Shown here one piece after another: positions 54,701-63,930 of a DNA stretch of 64,000 bases. The position numbers and the translations under genes were made by a program. The stretch's first letter is position 1. The number at the start of each line of letters is the position of its first letter. The notes below the pieces were generated by a model. The model was not told where the DNA came from. It was given only the letters and a program-made list of their open reading frames with translations, and did no database searches. Source of the DNA: Glandiceps talaboti (taxonomy: Eukaryota; Hemichordata; Enteropneusta; Spengelidae); the NCBI RefSeq assembly GCF_964340395.1, contig NC_135566.1, forward strand, positions 18,332,501 to 18,396,500, in the 5' to 3' direction.

Positions 54701-57700
54701 GCAAATTAAAAATCAAATGAATTTTACTATGACCGTGAATTCATCATATAGCCGGTGGTTTGAATTCTGAGCTCCCTATCACAGAAAGTTACTCGACTCG
54801 CGGACCAGCGTGTACGTGTATGTCGAACCCTTGCTATACGTTACAGCATAGACCCTCCTGGTTACAGTGGTAACACTCGTTCATGTTCGATTACCTTTCA
54901 TAAAGAAAACACAACGAAATGGTTGAAGTGATCTTTTTTTAAATTTCTTTTCATCACAAAAACAAAATCTGTGTGATCAAAAGTGTTGTAAACTAAACCA
55001 GAAAGAATTATCGGACTGGCTAAACTTCCCGCTGAACTGGAGTAAGGTCCAAGCCTCGATAGTACGTGAGCAAATCGTCTCAAACTAGCGATACAACTTT
55101 CAAAATATAACTTGACATGTCTTCATTTGTTAGAGTTATACAATTCAAGACGGGTTTTCACTCGAAAGAAACAATTCTGTGAATAATGACATTCTGAACG
55201 CAGCGATTTCTCGGACGATGTTAACACTGTAACGTACGGCTGGCAACGACTTGCTTCCGGGTTAGTCGCTCGTACATCCGGGTACTTGAGATTGTCGCCG
55301 TACGGAACTACCACATCGGCAATTTTGACGCTGTAATTTTGCCACCAATATTGATCGTACAAAAACAAAACTCCATAAATGAACCACAAAGTACTTTCCC
55401 TTTCAAAATGTGGAAATTTTAGAAAGAGTATTATCGTTTTTATTGACGACTGACTGTCAAAAATCGTCCCATACACTTCAGTTCACAGGCATTCAAACTT
55501 GATCATGAGGGAGGTGCATATACTGGAATGAACCATTCTGTAGGAGGGGTGGATGGAGAATTGGATTTGAAGTTTACAACCCTTTTTCGAACAAATATTT
55601 GTCATTTGGGCGCACAATGCGTAGAATTAAGACTATAGCACATATTACATTGCTTGTTTGACGTCAATAGTGTCTTTTGAAAAGTTGCACTTTACCTAAA
55701 GTCTCGCGGAGTGATTTCCAATATGGCGTCGGTCATTATACTCATTAACATATTCATTTTTTTTCAAATTTCAAAAAAAAAAATCATAAAAAATAGAAGA
55801 GAAGACGTGCTGACTTGAAATTAACAAATCTAAGTAAGGTACCCTCTGTGCATCAACACACCACATATCAAAGCAATCTGACTTAAAGTTTATGAGGAGT
55901 TGATGAAAATGACATTTTTGGAAAAAAAATCATAAAAAATTGAAAATGGCACAGATCAACTTGGCATGAACAAATCTGAATAGCCTCCCCCCAGGGAACA
56001 TGCACACCAAATATCGAAGAATTCCGACTGTCACTTTCGGAGTAGATAGTGAAGATATAAAAGTTTGACGGACACCTATGATTCACTCTACTCTCTATAC
56101 CTCAATACCCACCTATACCTAAAGCTACGCTTTCAGCTTTCGCTGACAGCGGAGCTAATAAAAAGAAGATAGAGAGGAGGAAAAGGGGAAGCAGAGAAAA
56201 GAAGATGATTTTTTATATTTTTATCGACCAACCTATATAGTTGCCATGAAAAAGTAATGAGAAACATAAAAAGATAGGGTCACCCTTATATCAAACTATA
56301 AAACAGTTGCTCACATAACATTATCAATGTTCCATATTTGTTGTTTTGCATACCATATTACACTGTACACAGAGATGGCAACTCTACTAGATGCCGGATG
56401 TTATTATTCAATACATGTAAAATCAATTTGTCTAAACACAGCTACATTTGTAATTGTTTGACTGAAAGTTGTCTGACAAATGTGATATACTTAAGTTCCG
56501 ACAAATGTACCCAGACTATGGCAGGCTACACTGTGAGTGGTCTGAACACTTGCTGGGGTCAGAGACAGGTCAGCAAGTACAAGCATCGGTGTTCCACAAT
56601 GTATTAAGTGGACCACTATTCTACTTCGTCCCTAGTTTACTACATAACACATTTTCTTTCATCATCCAGACACTTACACCATGGATAACCCAATTAATGC
56701 AATAAATTTCTAGCAAATTCTCATTATAATTTTTTCATAATTTTTGAGATATCAACTTACCCAATAATATGAATGATAACTCCTAATTGTACTAATCTAT
56801 TGACCACACCCACTGCCGTATTCTTGATACACACAAGTTTGGGTGTGTCATATTCCAGGAAAGTGTCCATGAGAAACGTACACCATGATGAAGCCCAACT
56901 TGGCATTTTCATGTCATTCGTACCACTGTACAGGCGTAACAACTAAAACCATAGGATGGTTTGAAGGCTGTTTTTGGATTGTAAGTTTGACGAGGAATGA
57001 CACAAGATAACAAACAGTGTATCAACTCCGGTATACATACATACGTACGTACATACATACATACATGTATACAAATTGATTCACTGCGTCTACTCCAAGA
57101 TGTGCACAATTTATGATTTTGAATTATCTTTTAATACAACCTCTCCTTTAGCCACATGAAGTTCAATTAAAGATTAACTGCCTGCTGGCACACCTACCTA
57201 GTATTCCAATATGTTTGAAATTCATATTTGTATTTGTCAAAAAAAAATCCTGATATATGATATACCAGTTGAATATGACAAATCATAATTCATATTTTGT
57301 ATGAATACCCTAGTACCGATAGTTACCTTTGTAGAATAACTGTACTGGGATCCTTATATACAAATACACTGCTTTATGAACTAATAACAGGGGTGAACAA
57401 ATCCACTGGTCCTGGGTCTGGGACGAGTGATTTTTTTGGGCGGACCTACCAAATTTTACCTTGTCTGGTCCATCGGACCAATACCTTACTGTTAATAACT
57501 ATGTTAAAAAGTCGTCTGAATATACAGATTCATAGGTAAGATTTAATGTTTCACATTAGCGGGACCTGGGACCACTAATTCTTTCAGCAGGACCACTGGA
57601 TTTTTTAAGGCACTGGTCCGGGGACCATCAGTTCACAAAATGATTTGTTCACCCCTGAATATAAAACAAGCACTTGTGTTTAGCAGACATGTATGTATTT

Positions 57701-59851
57701 CTTATATTATATCATTATTATCTCATAATATAAAAGGGTCCACATCTCTGCAGGAAGTAGTGACATTTTCATCGACTTTAGGTTGCAGAGAGTCATAGCA
57801 TAATTTTGAAATACTTGCATGTATATTATGTATGACTGCTGAAAAACACCAAGGTGAAACTTGCTCCTCATTCATTGTTCAGTGGAATTTCCTTCCCATG
57901 GACATGCATTGTTTCATGGGCGTCAGTAAACATTCTTATATGTAAAAGCCCAAGACATTATGTATGTCCATAGTAGTTCATTAGGACCTCCACTGTTCAA
58001 TCGACAAAGGAAAATTTCCACTCGTTTTTTTCTCAGCAATTGTATGTAATGTAAACTTAGTGATGTGAAATCATGATATAACTCTCCAGAGCCCAAAGTT
58101 TACAACAGTGGCTTTTTATTTCCTGTCATGGCATTTACCTTTAGCCGAACATCACTACATGTACATTTACTGTTCACTTTATTTTCAGTATCAATAGTTT
58201 TACTTGCATTTCAAACGTTAGCATGATTCAAATATCATACAGTATACATATAGGGTGTTTTATTGCATGCAGAACCAAAACAGTGGGGAACAAAGTCATT
58301 ATATTTTACTTTTTTTTTCAAGAATTATTTGGGCCCATTTTTGAGAATTGTCGATAAATTGTCAAATATATCCTACGATTATAGTGGATCACATCTGGTA
58401 TCCATTACATAACTAACAGATATGTACAGATATTGACAAGTGGAAAAGATCCCCTCCCCCTCCCCCTCATATATTAATGCATGTACACACACACAGATGC
58501 AAGCCCTCACTATGCATGAATATACAAAGGTCAGACTGCATTAACTGGTATATAAGCAGTGCTGTGTACATCTGTTTGCTTTTTGCCATTCAAATTCAAC
58601 AATAAATACGGATAATGGGCAGAGAAGCACAAATAACTGGCACCATATGTTACCCATACCATACTATAATATAACTGCAGACACACTGAAAATGAATGAC
58701 TCCTATAATAGCTATAGCATACAGCACTGCACAGAAGCAAATGAAATGGTTTATTTGTTGAGTGTTTCACTACTATTCTGATGTTCATATCTCATAAACG
58801 TGTTGCCTATATTAAAATCTCGCCTTACCTTTTTCCCTGCACTGCATTATTAGACTCTAAATAATGTATTTTTTATATTATTTTATGTCAAATAAAATGT
58901 ACTATACTATAATATTATACTATACTATAAAAATAATTATAAATAATTTAATTCTAATTTACAATTTACACGTTTTTACTTTCAAATGATACGTAATTAT
59001 ATAACTGAATGTAATCTTGACTACAGAACAGTGGACCGACTGTACAATAGATATTATATTCAAGCTAGGGAGTCAGGATAAGGGTTGATAAAGGGATTGG
59101 CATTATGTTAGACTCCCTAGCACACACCTGATTTGTATCACTGGCGATGATCGTTTCTACATGTGGCCTGGAGTAATCATATATAAGTTATTATAAGTCA
59201 GTATTAAGGTATGCATACAATACAGTGCAAAAGGTAAAACAAATATGTGTTAACTGTTTGTTATGGTACGTACAATAACAAATATTTTACATATTTATAT
59301 TCTGCAATTTAGTGAGTTGCAACCATGGACTTGGCATGTGTTGTTTCACTTTCACATTGATTTTGCAATTAGAAAGCCATGATCCAAATTGTTTTATAAA
59401 TTAAAAATTAAAAACAAATACCCAATCCTCATCCATATGATCACTTTAAAGCATGTATTGTTGTTGTTATCATATTCAAACAATGTGTAAGCATGGAAGT
59501 ATAAGCCACCATGGTGTAAGCGATTAATGGAAAAATGTACCTTTCATTTCCCCTGTCACCTATGGGATACATTATTTTACATACCGCTACTGTCAGGTAT
59601 ATAACACACCGTCTCATGCTCAAACTGAGACTCGAGCGTCGCTGGTCGCCGCGCCGAGGAGGGGGTGTAACCCTGTAACCTCATAAAATACACAGTAGCA
59701 TGATTTACACTTACCCGACGATGTAAGTTATAATAGCTAGCTGTATTATCCTGTTGATAAAGCCAACTTTTTTGCTTTTTATATGGACGATTTTCGGAGT
59801 GTCATATTCTAACGTGGCATCAACAACGAACTGACACCATTTGGGAGCCAT
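40626..59851 (-). CDS. P2RX: P2X purinoceptor (ATP-gated cation channel), 10 exons seen, 3' end open
   Basis: Trimeric plasma-membrane cation channel subunit opened by extracellular ATP. Isoform A exons: 59851-59715, 49021-48838, 48434-48363, 46827-46752, 46394-46286, 45527-45441, 43537-43390, 42413-42283, 41735-41576, 40751-40626; 1230 nt, 410 codons, all GT-AG and phase-consistent. Seen: N-terminal YDTPK site, TM1 (about 30-50), ATP-contact lysines in TKVKG (K68, K70), FNFR (N313, R315) and LTKAYG (K333), all ten ectodomain cysteines (129, 140, 146, 163, 176, 182, 237, 249, 283, 292), TM2 (about 353-380) and the YxxxK trafficking motif (Y387-K391). An alternative first exon lies at 56912-56761. 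No further coding exon is recognised. If the last intron is retained, 17 more codons end at a TAG (40574-40572). The vertebrate subtype cannot be told from the visible part. Confidence 0.95.
40949..41538. repeat. Minisatellite, about 66-bp unit, P2X intron 9
   Basis: About nine copies of a unit running AGTCTGACTGGACTTTTCCT, AAGTTGATAGCAGTAATCAA, TACAAGTGTACTAAAGG. The copies are very similar. The array ends 37 bases from the exon 9 donor. Confidence 0.95.
41576..41735 (-). CDS. P2RX: P2X exon 9 (ATP-contact Lys, TM2 start)
   Basis: Residues 315-368. YRTLTKAYGILFEV with the ATP-contact Lys333, GRAGKFNVIP, then NIGSGLALLSL, the start of the pore-lining TM2. The usual Arg of KAYGIRF is Leu here. 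The donor lies 37 bases from the 66-bp minisatellite. Confidence 0.95.
42283..42413 (-). CDS. P2RX: P2X exon 8 (ATP-contact Asn and Arg)
   Basis: Residues 272-314. GGVIGIFIKWDCNLD, cysteines 283 and 292, YSFSRLD, and FNFR completed across the junction; its Asn and Arg contact ATP in P2X structures. Acceptor AATTAG, donor GTAAAT. Confidence 0.94.
42847..43295. repeat. Minisatellite, 49-bp unit, P2X intron 7
   Basis: About nine copies of ACTGTACTGCCTAATTGAAA then CTCTACAGTCACTCTGGTTT and GGTAGTAAC. It ends 95 bases from the exon 7 donor. Confidence 0.95.
43390..43537 (-). CDS. P2RX: P2X exon 7
   Basis: Residues 222-271. RRNIL-type start (KRNILESS), cysteines 237 and 249, and CPIFQLGYIVNQTGEDF. 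N-glycosylation sequons occur at NQT (230 and 259). Confidence 0.95.
43596..43950 (+). mobile_element. tRNA-derived SINE, near full length (P2X intron 6)
   Basis: tRNA-like head from 43596 with TGATTGGTTAAAGTGGC (A-box region) and GGTTCAAGCCC (B-box, about 43660-43670). Body to a tail GTAAAGCACTTTGATCACAG, GAGTGTGATATAAAA, resembling the GTAAAGCGCTTT / GCTATATAAA 3' tail of SINEs mobilised by L2-type LINEs. A head-only copy in the opposite orientation lies at 48690-48812. Confidence 0.82.
44320..44910 (+). repeat. Local diverged duplications, P2X intron 6
   Basis: GAAGAGCACTCCTAGTG with ACTATCTTTTGTTTTT occurs at about 44337 and 44502. TTTCTTGTGTnACTCTT with ACACTGACACATCCCT occurs at about 44445 and 44868. 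Confidence 0.6.
45316..45350. repeat. GT dinucleotide repeat
   Basis: About 35 bases of GT in P2X intron 6. Confidence 0.95.
45441..45527 (-). CDS. P2RX: P2X exon 6
   Basis: Residues 193-221, DFTVLLKNSISFPKFNFK, a hallmark P2X stretch leading to the ATP site. Acceptor TTACAG, donor GTAAGT. Confidence 0.95.
45790..46303. repeat. 100-bp tandem array containing the end of P2X exon 5 and its donor
   Basis: Five units of 100-102 bases. On the plus strand each starts ATTACCTTGGTCCTGGTTTG, ACATCCTC and continues CAGTGCATTCACAGTAACAT, TTGCTGGTATAGTTAGTTCA. The unit at 46281 is the genuine exon 5 end and donor; copies of the donor lie at 46186, 46085, 45984 and 45882. A sixth, partial unit begins at about 45800. 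Confidence 0.95.
46286..46394 (-). CDS. P2RX: P2X exon 5, its 3' end copied in an adjoining tandem array
   Basis: Residues 157-192. GVQTGKCVDN, KTCEILAWCPVE, then EDVKPGP. The last 23 coding bases and the donor (AAG before GTAATT) recur four more times in the following intron as part of a roughly 100-bp repeat (45790-46303). Only this copy is preceded by the rest of the exon. Confidence 0.95.
46752..46827 (-). CDS. P2RX: P2X exon 4
   Basis: Residues 132-156. Contains DPGMVGATCESNANCTEGV with cysteines 140 and 146 of the head domain. Acceptor AAAAG, donor GTGAGA. Confidence 0.92.
46870..47250 (+). mobile_element. MITE family 1, copy A (P2X intron 3)
   Basis: From about CAAATTGTGTGGTTTCGGTT to AACTGGAACCAAACAATGTT, CTAGGCCTAAA. 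Internal landmarks: ATAGGTGGGGTAGGTAGATT, CATGTGTGAGTGTCTAGTTC, GATGTACAGC, CTAGGTGGGGTCAGGTAACT. The ends are imperfect inverted repeats around AGGCCTAAAAAAATTGTTTG. Confidence 0.75.
47850..48206 (-). mobile_element. MITE family 1, copy B (P2X intron 3)
   Basis: Inverted relative to copies A and C. On the minus strand it carries AATAGGTGGGATTGGT, CATGTGTGATTGTCTAGTTC, TCTGTGTTATTGGTTTCTTC and GATGTACAGCCATTA. Ends: GGCCTAAAAAATAGTGTGGT and TTTTTTTAGGCTTGA on that strand. Confidence 0.75.
48363..48434 (-). CDS. P2RX: P2X exon 3
   Basis: 72 nt, residues 108-131, MQNSFFVMTNMIITEDQAQG then TCPE with the first conserved ectodomain cysteine. Acceptor CACAG, donor GTAAGC. Confidence 0.95.
48690..48812 (-). 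mobile_element. tRNA-derived SINE, truncated copy (P2X intron 2)
   Basis: On the minus strand: GTCATGATGGTGCAATGGTT, CTGCAGGTTGCAGGTTCGAG (B-box GGTTCGAGCCC), CTGCCATTTGTGTCTGAATG, then AAAGTCCTTGGCC. It matches the first 110 bases of 43596-43950; the 3' part is missing. Confidence 0.8.
48838..49021 (-). CDS. P2RX: P2X exon 2 (TM1 end, ATP-contact lysines)
   Basis: Residues 46-107. Reads GWVIVYKKGYQ, then VVSTVTTKVKGV, with the two lysines that contact ATP phosphates in P2X structures, and ends WDVADYIIPPQ. Acceptor TTTCAG, donor GTGAGA. Confidence 0.96.
49058..49366 (+). mobile_element. MITE family 1, copy C (P2X intron 1)
   Basis: AAGGCCTAAAAAAATTGTGC to GTAACTGGAACCAAACAATT, TTTGTAGGTC. 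Internal landmarks as in copies A and B. Its left end begins 37 bases from P2X exon 2. Confidence 0.78.
49560..49872 (+). mobile_element. MITE family 2, copy D (P2X intron 1)
   Basis: TAACATGGCTTCAGAAAATA, GGGTAGGTA, TTTGATGAAATATGTACAGA, AACTAGGTTGGTCGGGGTTA, TCCGAAACACATAATA. About 300 bp and clearly homologous to 50783-51120. The GGGTAGGTA and GTCGGGGTTA blocks also echo family 1. Confidence 0.72.
50783..51120 (+). mobile_element. MITE family 2, copy E (P2X intron 1)
   Basis: AGGCAAAACAAAATAATTAT at the left is complementary, with mismatches, to ATTTTTGTTCATTTTGCCTA at the right end, showing terminal inverted repeats. Internal landmarks match copy D. Confidence 0.75.
51430..52073. other. 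Part of P2X intron 1, no feature seen
   Basis: AT-rich intronic sequence without recognised elements. Confidence 0.5.
52074..52290 (+). repeat. Dispersed repeat, second copy (P2X intron 1)
   Basis: Partner of 452-692, in the same orientation, between exon 1B and exon 2 of the P2X gene. Ends and duplicated target sites are not clear, so the class is unknown. Confidence 0.7.
53299..55307. repeat. Inverted pair of a 29-base sequence, 2 kb apart
   Basis: TTCCGTACGGCGACAATCCC then CAAGTACCCG at 53299-53328 has its complement at 55279-55307. The 2 kb between is more CpG-rich toward the right side (54300-55300) and has no recognised gene. It could be terminal repeats of a decayed element or two copies of a regulatory sequence. 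The outer flanks match only weakly. Confidence 0.5.
55308..56760. other. P2X intron 1, upstream part
   Basis: Mostly AT-rich. AAAAAATCATAAAAAAT is repeated at about 55780 and 55925 with similar flanks (a local duplication). No gene seen. Confidence 0.45.
56761..56912 (-). CDS. P2RX: P2X alternative first exon 1B
   Basis: A second P2X N-terminus. From the second Met (56906) it reads MPSWASSWCTFLMDTFLEYD, then TPKLVCIKN, and the first half of TM1. It is about half identical to exon 1A and shares W-C, LEYDTPK, NR and QL. The first ATG is at 56912; an in-frame TAG lies upstream at the only acceptor-like site. It ends GG before GTAAGT, the same phase as 1A, so it splices in frame to exon 2. It cannot follow 1A as an internal exon, because reading in from that acceptor meets a stop. 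Likely a separate promoter; a remnant of a duplicated gene is the alternative. Confidence 0.88.
57388..57657. mobile_element. hAT-type MITE, 270 bp
   Basis: CAGGGGTGAACAAATC at the left end is the complement of GATTTGTTCACCCCTG at the right end. CAGGGGT-type termini are typical of hAT elements. The interior repeats GGACC and GGTCC motifs that let the ends fold together. No coding sequence and no clean 8-bp target duplication seen. Lies between the two P2X first exons. Confidence 0.8.
57658..59179. other. P2X intron 1 between exons 1A and 1B
   Basis: AT-rich. This stretch would include the upstream promoter region of exon 1B nearer 57000, but no core promoter element is clear by eye. Confidence 0.4.
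59180..59449. mobile_element. Partial second copy of the 354-bp fold-back MITE
   Basis: Holds the centre (GTTTGTTATGGTACGTACAA) and the right arm to CATCCATATGATCACTTTAA. The left arm is lost or diverged. It sits in P2X intron 1, just downstream of exon 1A. Confidence 0.75.
59715..59851 (-). CDS. P2RX: P2X first exon 1A
   Basis: Residues 1-45 plus two bases: MAPKWCQFVVDATLEYDTPK, then the start of TM1. The start is supported by an in-frame stop at 59893-59891, no Met between, and a strong GCGGCGATGG start context. Donor GTAAGT. The intron just downstream has a short CpG-rich patch (about 59630-59660). Confidence 0.92.
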
Positions 59852-60089
59852 CGCCGCTGGTTGTGATTTAAAGTCAGGTGACGTGAGAGGTCAAAGGTTG
59901 AAAAGTGTTTTGACCTGACTGAGGGCGCGCTCCTAGGAAAGTGCGTCGCGTTGTGAAGCACCACTGCACTATATATAAATTGATCAAATCTGTGGTCACA
60001 AAACAAACCACATGTGTAAATTGTAATGCCTTCCATAAGGATTTTTGTTCTTATGTCCTTTTATCATCACGTGTATACCACATTGAGAT

Positions 60090-61140
60090 ATTGCATGATT
60101 AGCAAATTCGTGAATTATGCAAATGACTAATTGCAATGAAATTAAAAACTTTATTCGAGGCATATACCAAATTACATGGAATTTGAAGCTTGCATTTACA
60201 AGATATTTCATAATAACCAAAACTTATTAGTTATGCAAATGACTTATAAAATACTTCTAAAATTCATGATTTGCTATATCAGACACATGTGCTTTGCTAT
60301 ATTGCCAATAAATATACCAGATTATACAAAATGTGTGACTAAAGCAACCAAAAATCAATAATTATGCAAAATATTGATTACAATAACAAACTACATCATT
60401 TAGCTTTAAAAGGAAGTGCAATTAAGCACCATCAAAATATGTAGAAAACTAACCGACATTTGAAACTTTATTTTGCTATCGCCAATGAATGTACCAGATC
60501 ATGCAAAATTTAAAGCTTACAACCGAAAATCATTAATTATGCAAAATAAGTATTACTATAACAAACTACATCAATATAAAGCTTTAATAGGAAGTGTAAT
60601 TTAGCATTATAATAATAATAAAATATATCTATTCAGGGAAATCAGATAAGTGTTACAATACTAAAGTAAATGAAACACTTCTTTCCATTGAGGCCCTCAT
60701 TATGAAATATATGTAGAACACTAAACTTGTGAAGACTGCTTTGCTATCGCCAATTAATGTATAAGTTGTGCAAATTATTTATAAAATACTTTTAGAATTC
60801 AACATTTGCTATATCAGACACATGTGCTTTGCTATCGCTAATGAATATACAAGATTATTCAAAATTTATAAAGCAACCAAAAATCAATAATTATGCAAAA
60901 TGACGATTGCAATAACAAACTACATCAATAAGCTTTAAGAAGAAGTTTAAGCATAATCAAAATATGTAGAACACTAAACGACTTGTGAATATTACTTTGC
61001 TATCGCCAATGTATGTACCAGATTATACACAATTTAAAGCTTACAACCGAAAATAATTAATTATGCAAAATATTGATTACGATAACAAACTACATAATTT
61101 AGCTTTAAAAGGACGTGCAAGTAATCATCATCAAACTAAA
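60090..61140. repeat. Degenerate tandem array with ATGCAAA motifs
   Basis: Diverged units of roughly 170-270 bases carry, in order, TTGCTATCGCCAATGAATGT, ACCAGAT, TGCAAAATT, AATTATGCAAAAT, ATAACAAACTACATCA and AGCTTTAAAAGGAAGTG. At least four units are seen. Confidence 0.75.
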
Positions 61141-62597
61141 CGACATAAGAAGATTACAATCCTTAAATATTGATGAATTGCCAAAAATAATTACTCATTC
61201 AAATTACTCCTGAAAATTAAAAGGCAGACCAAAAAGCTTTTAGTGTAAGTGCGCTGTGTCAACATCATGTTGTTTGTCTTAGAAACTGATATATAGGTAT
61301 CTTTCTAAGAATTGCGGATATCGCCACTAACACATCATCAACTTATGTCAACAAGTTCAACTTGAACTGTGATCGATCATTGGGTTCAAAGAGTTCAATC
61401 TCTCATTTAAACCATGGTGCTAATTTCGCAATTCAGGAAGTTAGTTACTATGGCAACCTTGGTTGTTATGGCAACATTAATTACTGCGAATGCGATGCGT
61501 AGATAGCCGTGAGAACATTATCCTGTGTGACTCAGAATCAAAGTAAATCAAAGTAAATTCATCGATGATAACGTATATCACAGTTAATATATAAGGGTGC
61601 ACATTTGATTTTTTGGCGGTTGGGCTGGAGGACTTATTTGTAATTGTCGCAGGCCAAAAGTGGAAAAAAATTCTGACTATTCTGAACTAAAAAGAATTGT
61701 GTTAGCTGTTCATGTGGTAACTATCTAAACATGTCAAATTCCCAGGTGCATGTGTCTCAACCGGCACCGTCGCGGCAACCAAATGTTTAAACTGCGACCC
61801 TTGTCAAAGGCTTATAGTAACTGGCAAATTTAAATGCCAAAACAAGACAGAACAAAAACTACCATCGAATCATATTACTGAGAATAATGGCCTGACTTAG
61901 TACCTTAAATCCTGTAATTTTGCAATAATGTTGCTAACATATTTTTGAAATATGATATGACATAATATACTTTGTGGACCCATTTGCATAATTAATCATT
62001 TTCGGTAATTCGGCTATATTTTAAGAATGCAAGCTACAGATTTCATATAATTTGGTACCAGCATTTATGGTAACCTAGCGCTCGTGTTTGATACTGTTGA
62101 TGTAGTTTGAAATTTAATATAATTAGTAATTATTTTTGTTATTTATTATCTTGAGAATGCACGTTTCGAATCTTGTCAACTTTGGTACATAGATTGGTGA
62201 CAATAATGTTGATGTAGCCATATCTTAATAATTCATTTGCATAATTAATGAAATTTGGCAAATTAGACAACAGTGGCCTGTTTCAAAAGTTGCATATAGT
62301 TTTGTATATTCGATATATTTGGTGCATCATGTATGGTGACTATAGCTAATAATATTTAATTCCTGACCAACAATGATGTGTTTGGGAACAAATATATTTG
62401 TAGTTAGGGAAGGCATGATCAGTTAATTACATCTGGTTTAGAATGAAATCAGTAAATTGACTCGTTGGCTGTACGTGATGTGTATTTGTTCATGTTCCGC
62501 CAAAGGTAGAATATCCAGTTTTTAACACAGTTCTACTCTGTGAGAATGTTCCTGCATATATAGCCTAATGGCACTCTCGATGTTAAAATTAAGTCGG
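61141..62597. other. AT-rich flank with inverted TTTGCATAATTAAT segments
   Basis: TTTGCATAATTAATCATTTT near 61984 and TTTGCATAATTAATGAAATT near 62229 are the complement of the motif in the neighbouring array, suggesting diverged units in opposite orientation. No gene seen. Confidence 0.5.
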
Positions 62598-62790
62598 GTT
62601 GTCAGTGGCCGAGTGATATAACCACTTGCTTCTCTTACCACTCCGGTCAGGGTTCGAACCCATTCATTAAATTTACCACGTACAGTAAGAAGAGTGTCGT
62701 TCACTTTGGCTCTACCGAACAACACAGGTTTTCTCGGGGTACTCCAGTTTCCTCCTGCACTAACACTGAACTTTCCTCCTGTTATTGGGC
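62598..62790 (+). mobile_element. SINE with Ser/Leu-tRNA-type head, second copy
   Basis: GTCAGTGGCCGAGTGATATA head, GGTTCGAACCC B-box at about 62650-62660, then the same body as 15530-15740, including CTCTACCGAACAACACAGG and GGGTACTCCAGTTTCCTCC. The intact B-box makes this the better preserved copy. Confidence 0.82.
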
Positions 62791-63336
62791 AATGCCTGCT
62801 GGATGCTTTAGAACGATAAGACTGACTTTCTACAGTGCTGTGTTCAGTTTTCCTCTAAGATCATGTTCGAAATCTTTTTTAAACTGTAAAGCTGTATTTC
62901 TACCGCTATGTCAATCCCTGATGTCAATATCGCACTTTTAAATGTGGGATATGAACAATTTCCAAATGCGACGACAATCTGAGACGGTCCCTTATAAGAT
63001 CTTATACCTAGATTATTCAACCGAGATTATATTAAACACACTTGTTCTTTCACTTATCCCATAATTCACACTTTGTATCCAGTCCTAATAACATCAAACA
63101 CTGTAATGGATCGATATACTATTCACCTGTCAAAGTAATGGCAGGTATAAAGGTCATTCAAAGTCAATGCCCCGGAGTGGTGAAAAAATATTTGCGATAA
63201 ACATTTCATCGCAGTAGTTGAAGTGTTTCCAAGAATTTCAAAACGTGTACTTTCCTTGTTCAGACATTCCCAAGGATTGCGAATGGTAGTGTCATTTGAT
63301 AATCGTTTTATGTAGGTTAGTAGAACACATCATACA

Positions 63337-63380
63337 TATCGTTGTTGTTGTTGTTATTGTTGTTGTTGTTGTTGTTGTTC
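63337..63380. repeat. GTT trinucleotide repeat
   Basis: TTG/GTT units with one interruption. Confidence 0.9.
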
Positions 63381-63499
63381 ATGCTGTTGTTTTAAAATAT
63401 TTTGAAAGCGGAAAATGGATTTATTTGTTATGTATATCTACTTTCAAATATTACAATTCTATTCTTTTGGTATAGATATGCTATATTGCAAATCTACTG

Positions 63500-63632
<133 letters not shown>

Positions 63633-63889
63633 GTTTTATCACAGAAATCAGAAATATCACCCATGAGGATTTATACACCAACTTTTACTTGCGAAAGTAA
63701 CATAGCATGTAACAGAATGTAACATTACTTGTAGATAACTATAAAATAATTCAATGAGTCAGACATGATTATATAATTGAAACAATACTTTATTACATCT
63801 TTTTCAGTATAAATTCATGTCATCAGGCAATGAAATGGTTCAAATCATAAATATGGATCAATAGATAATAAATAATTACATATATAAAC

Positions 63890-63930
63890 GAACGAACGAA
63901 CAAACAAACAAACAAACAAACAAACAAATA
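63890..63930. repeat. CGAA then CAAA tetranucleotide repeat
   Basis: AACG units pass into CAAA units. No other feature to the right edge of the window. Confidence 0.9.

Noticed and set aside
55123-55476. 117-codon minus-strand frame (VVVPYGDNLKYPDV region)
   Set aside because: No recognised domain, and it overlaps the inverted 29-base repeat whose other copy is interrupted by a stop in the same frame; not convincing as a gene.
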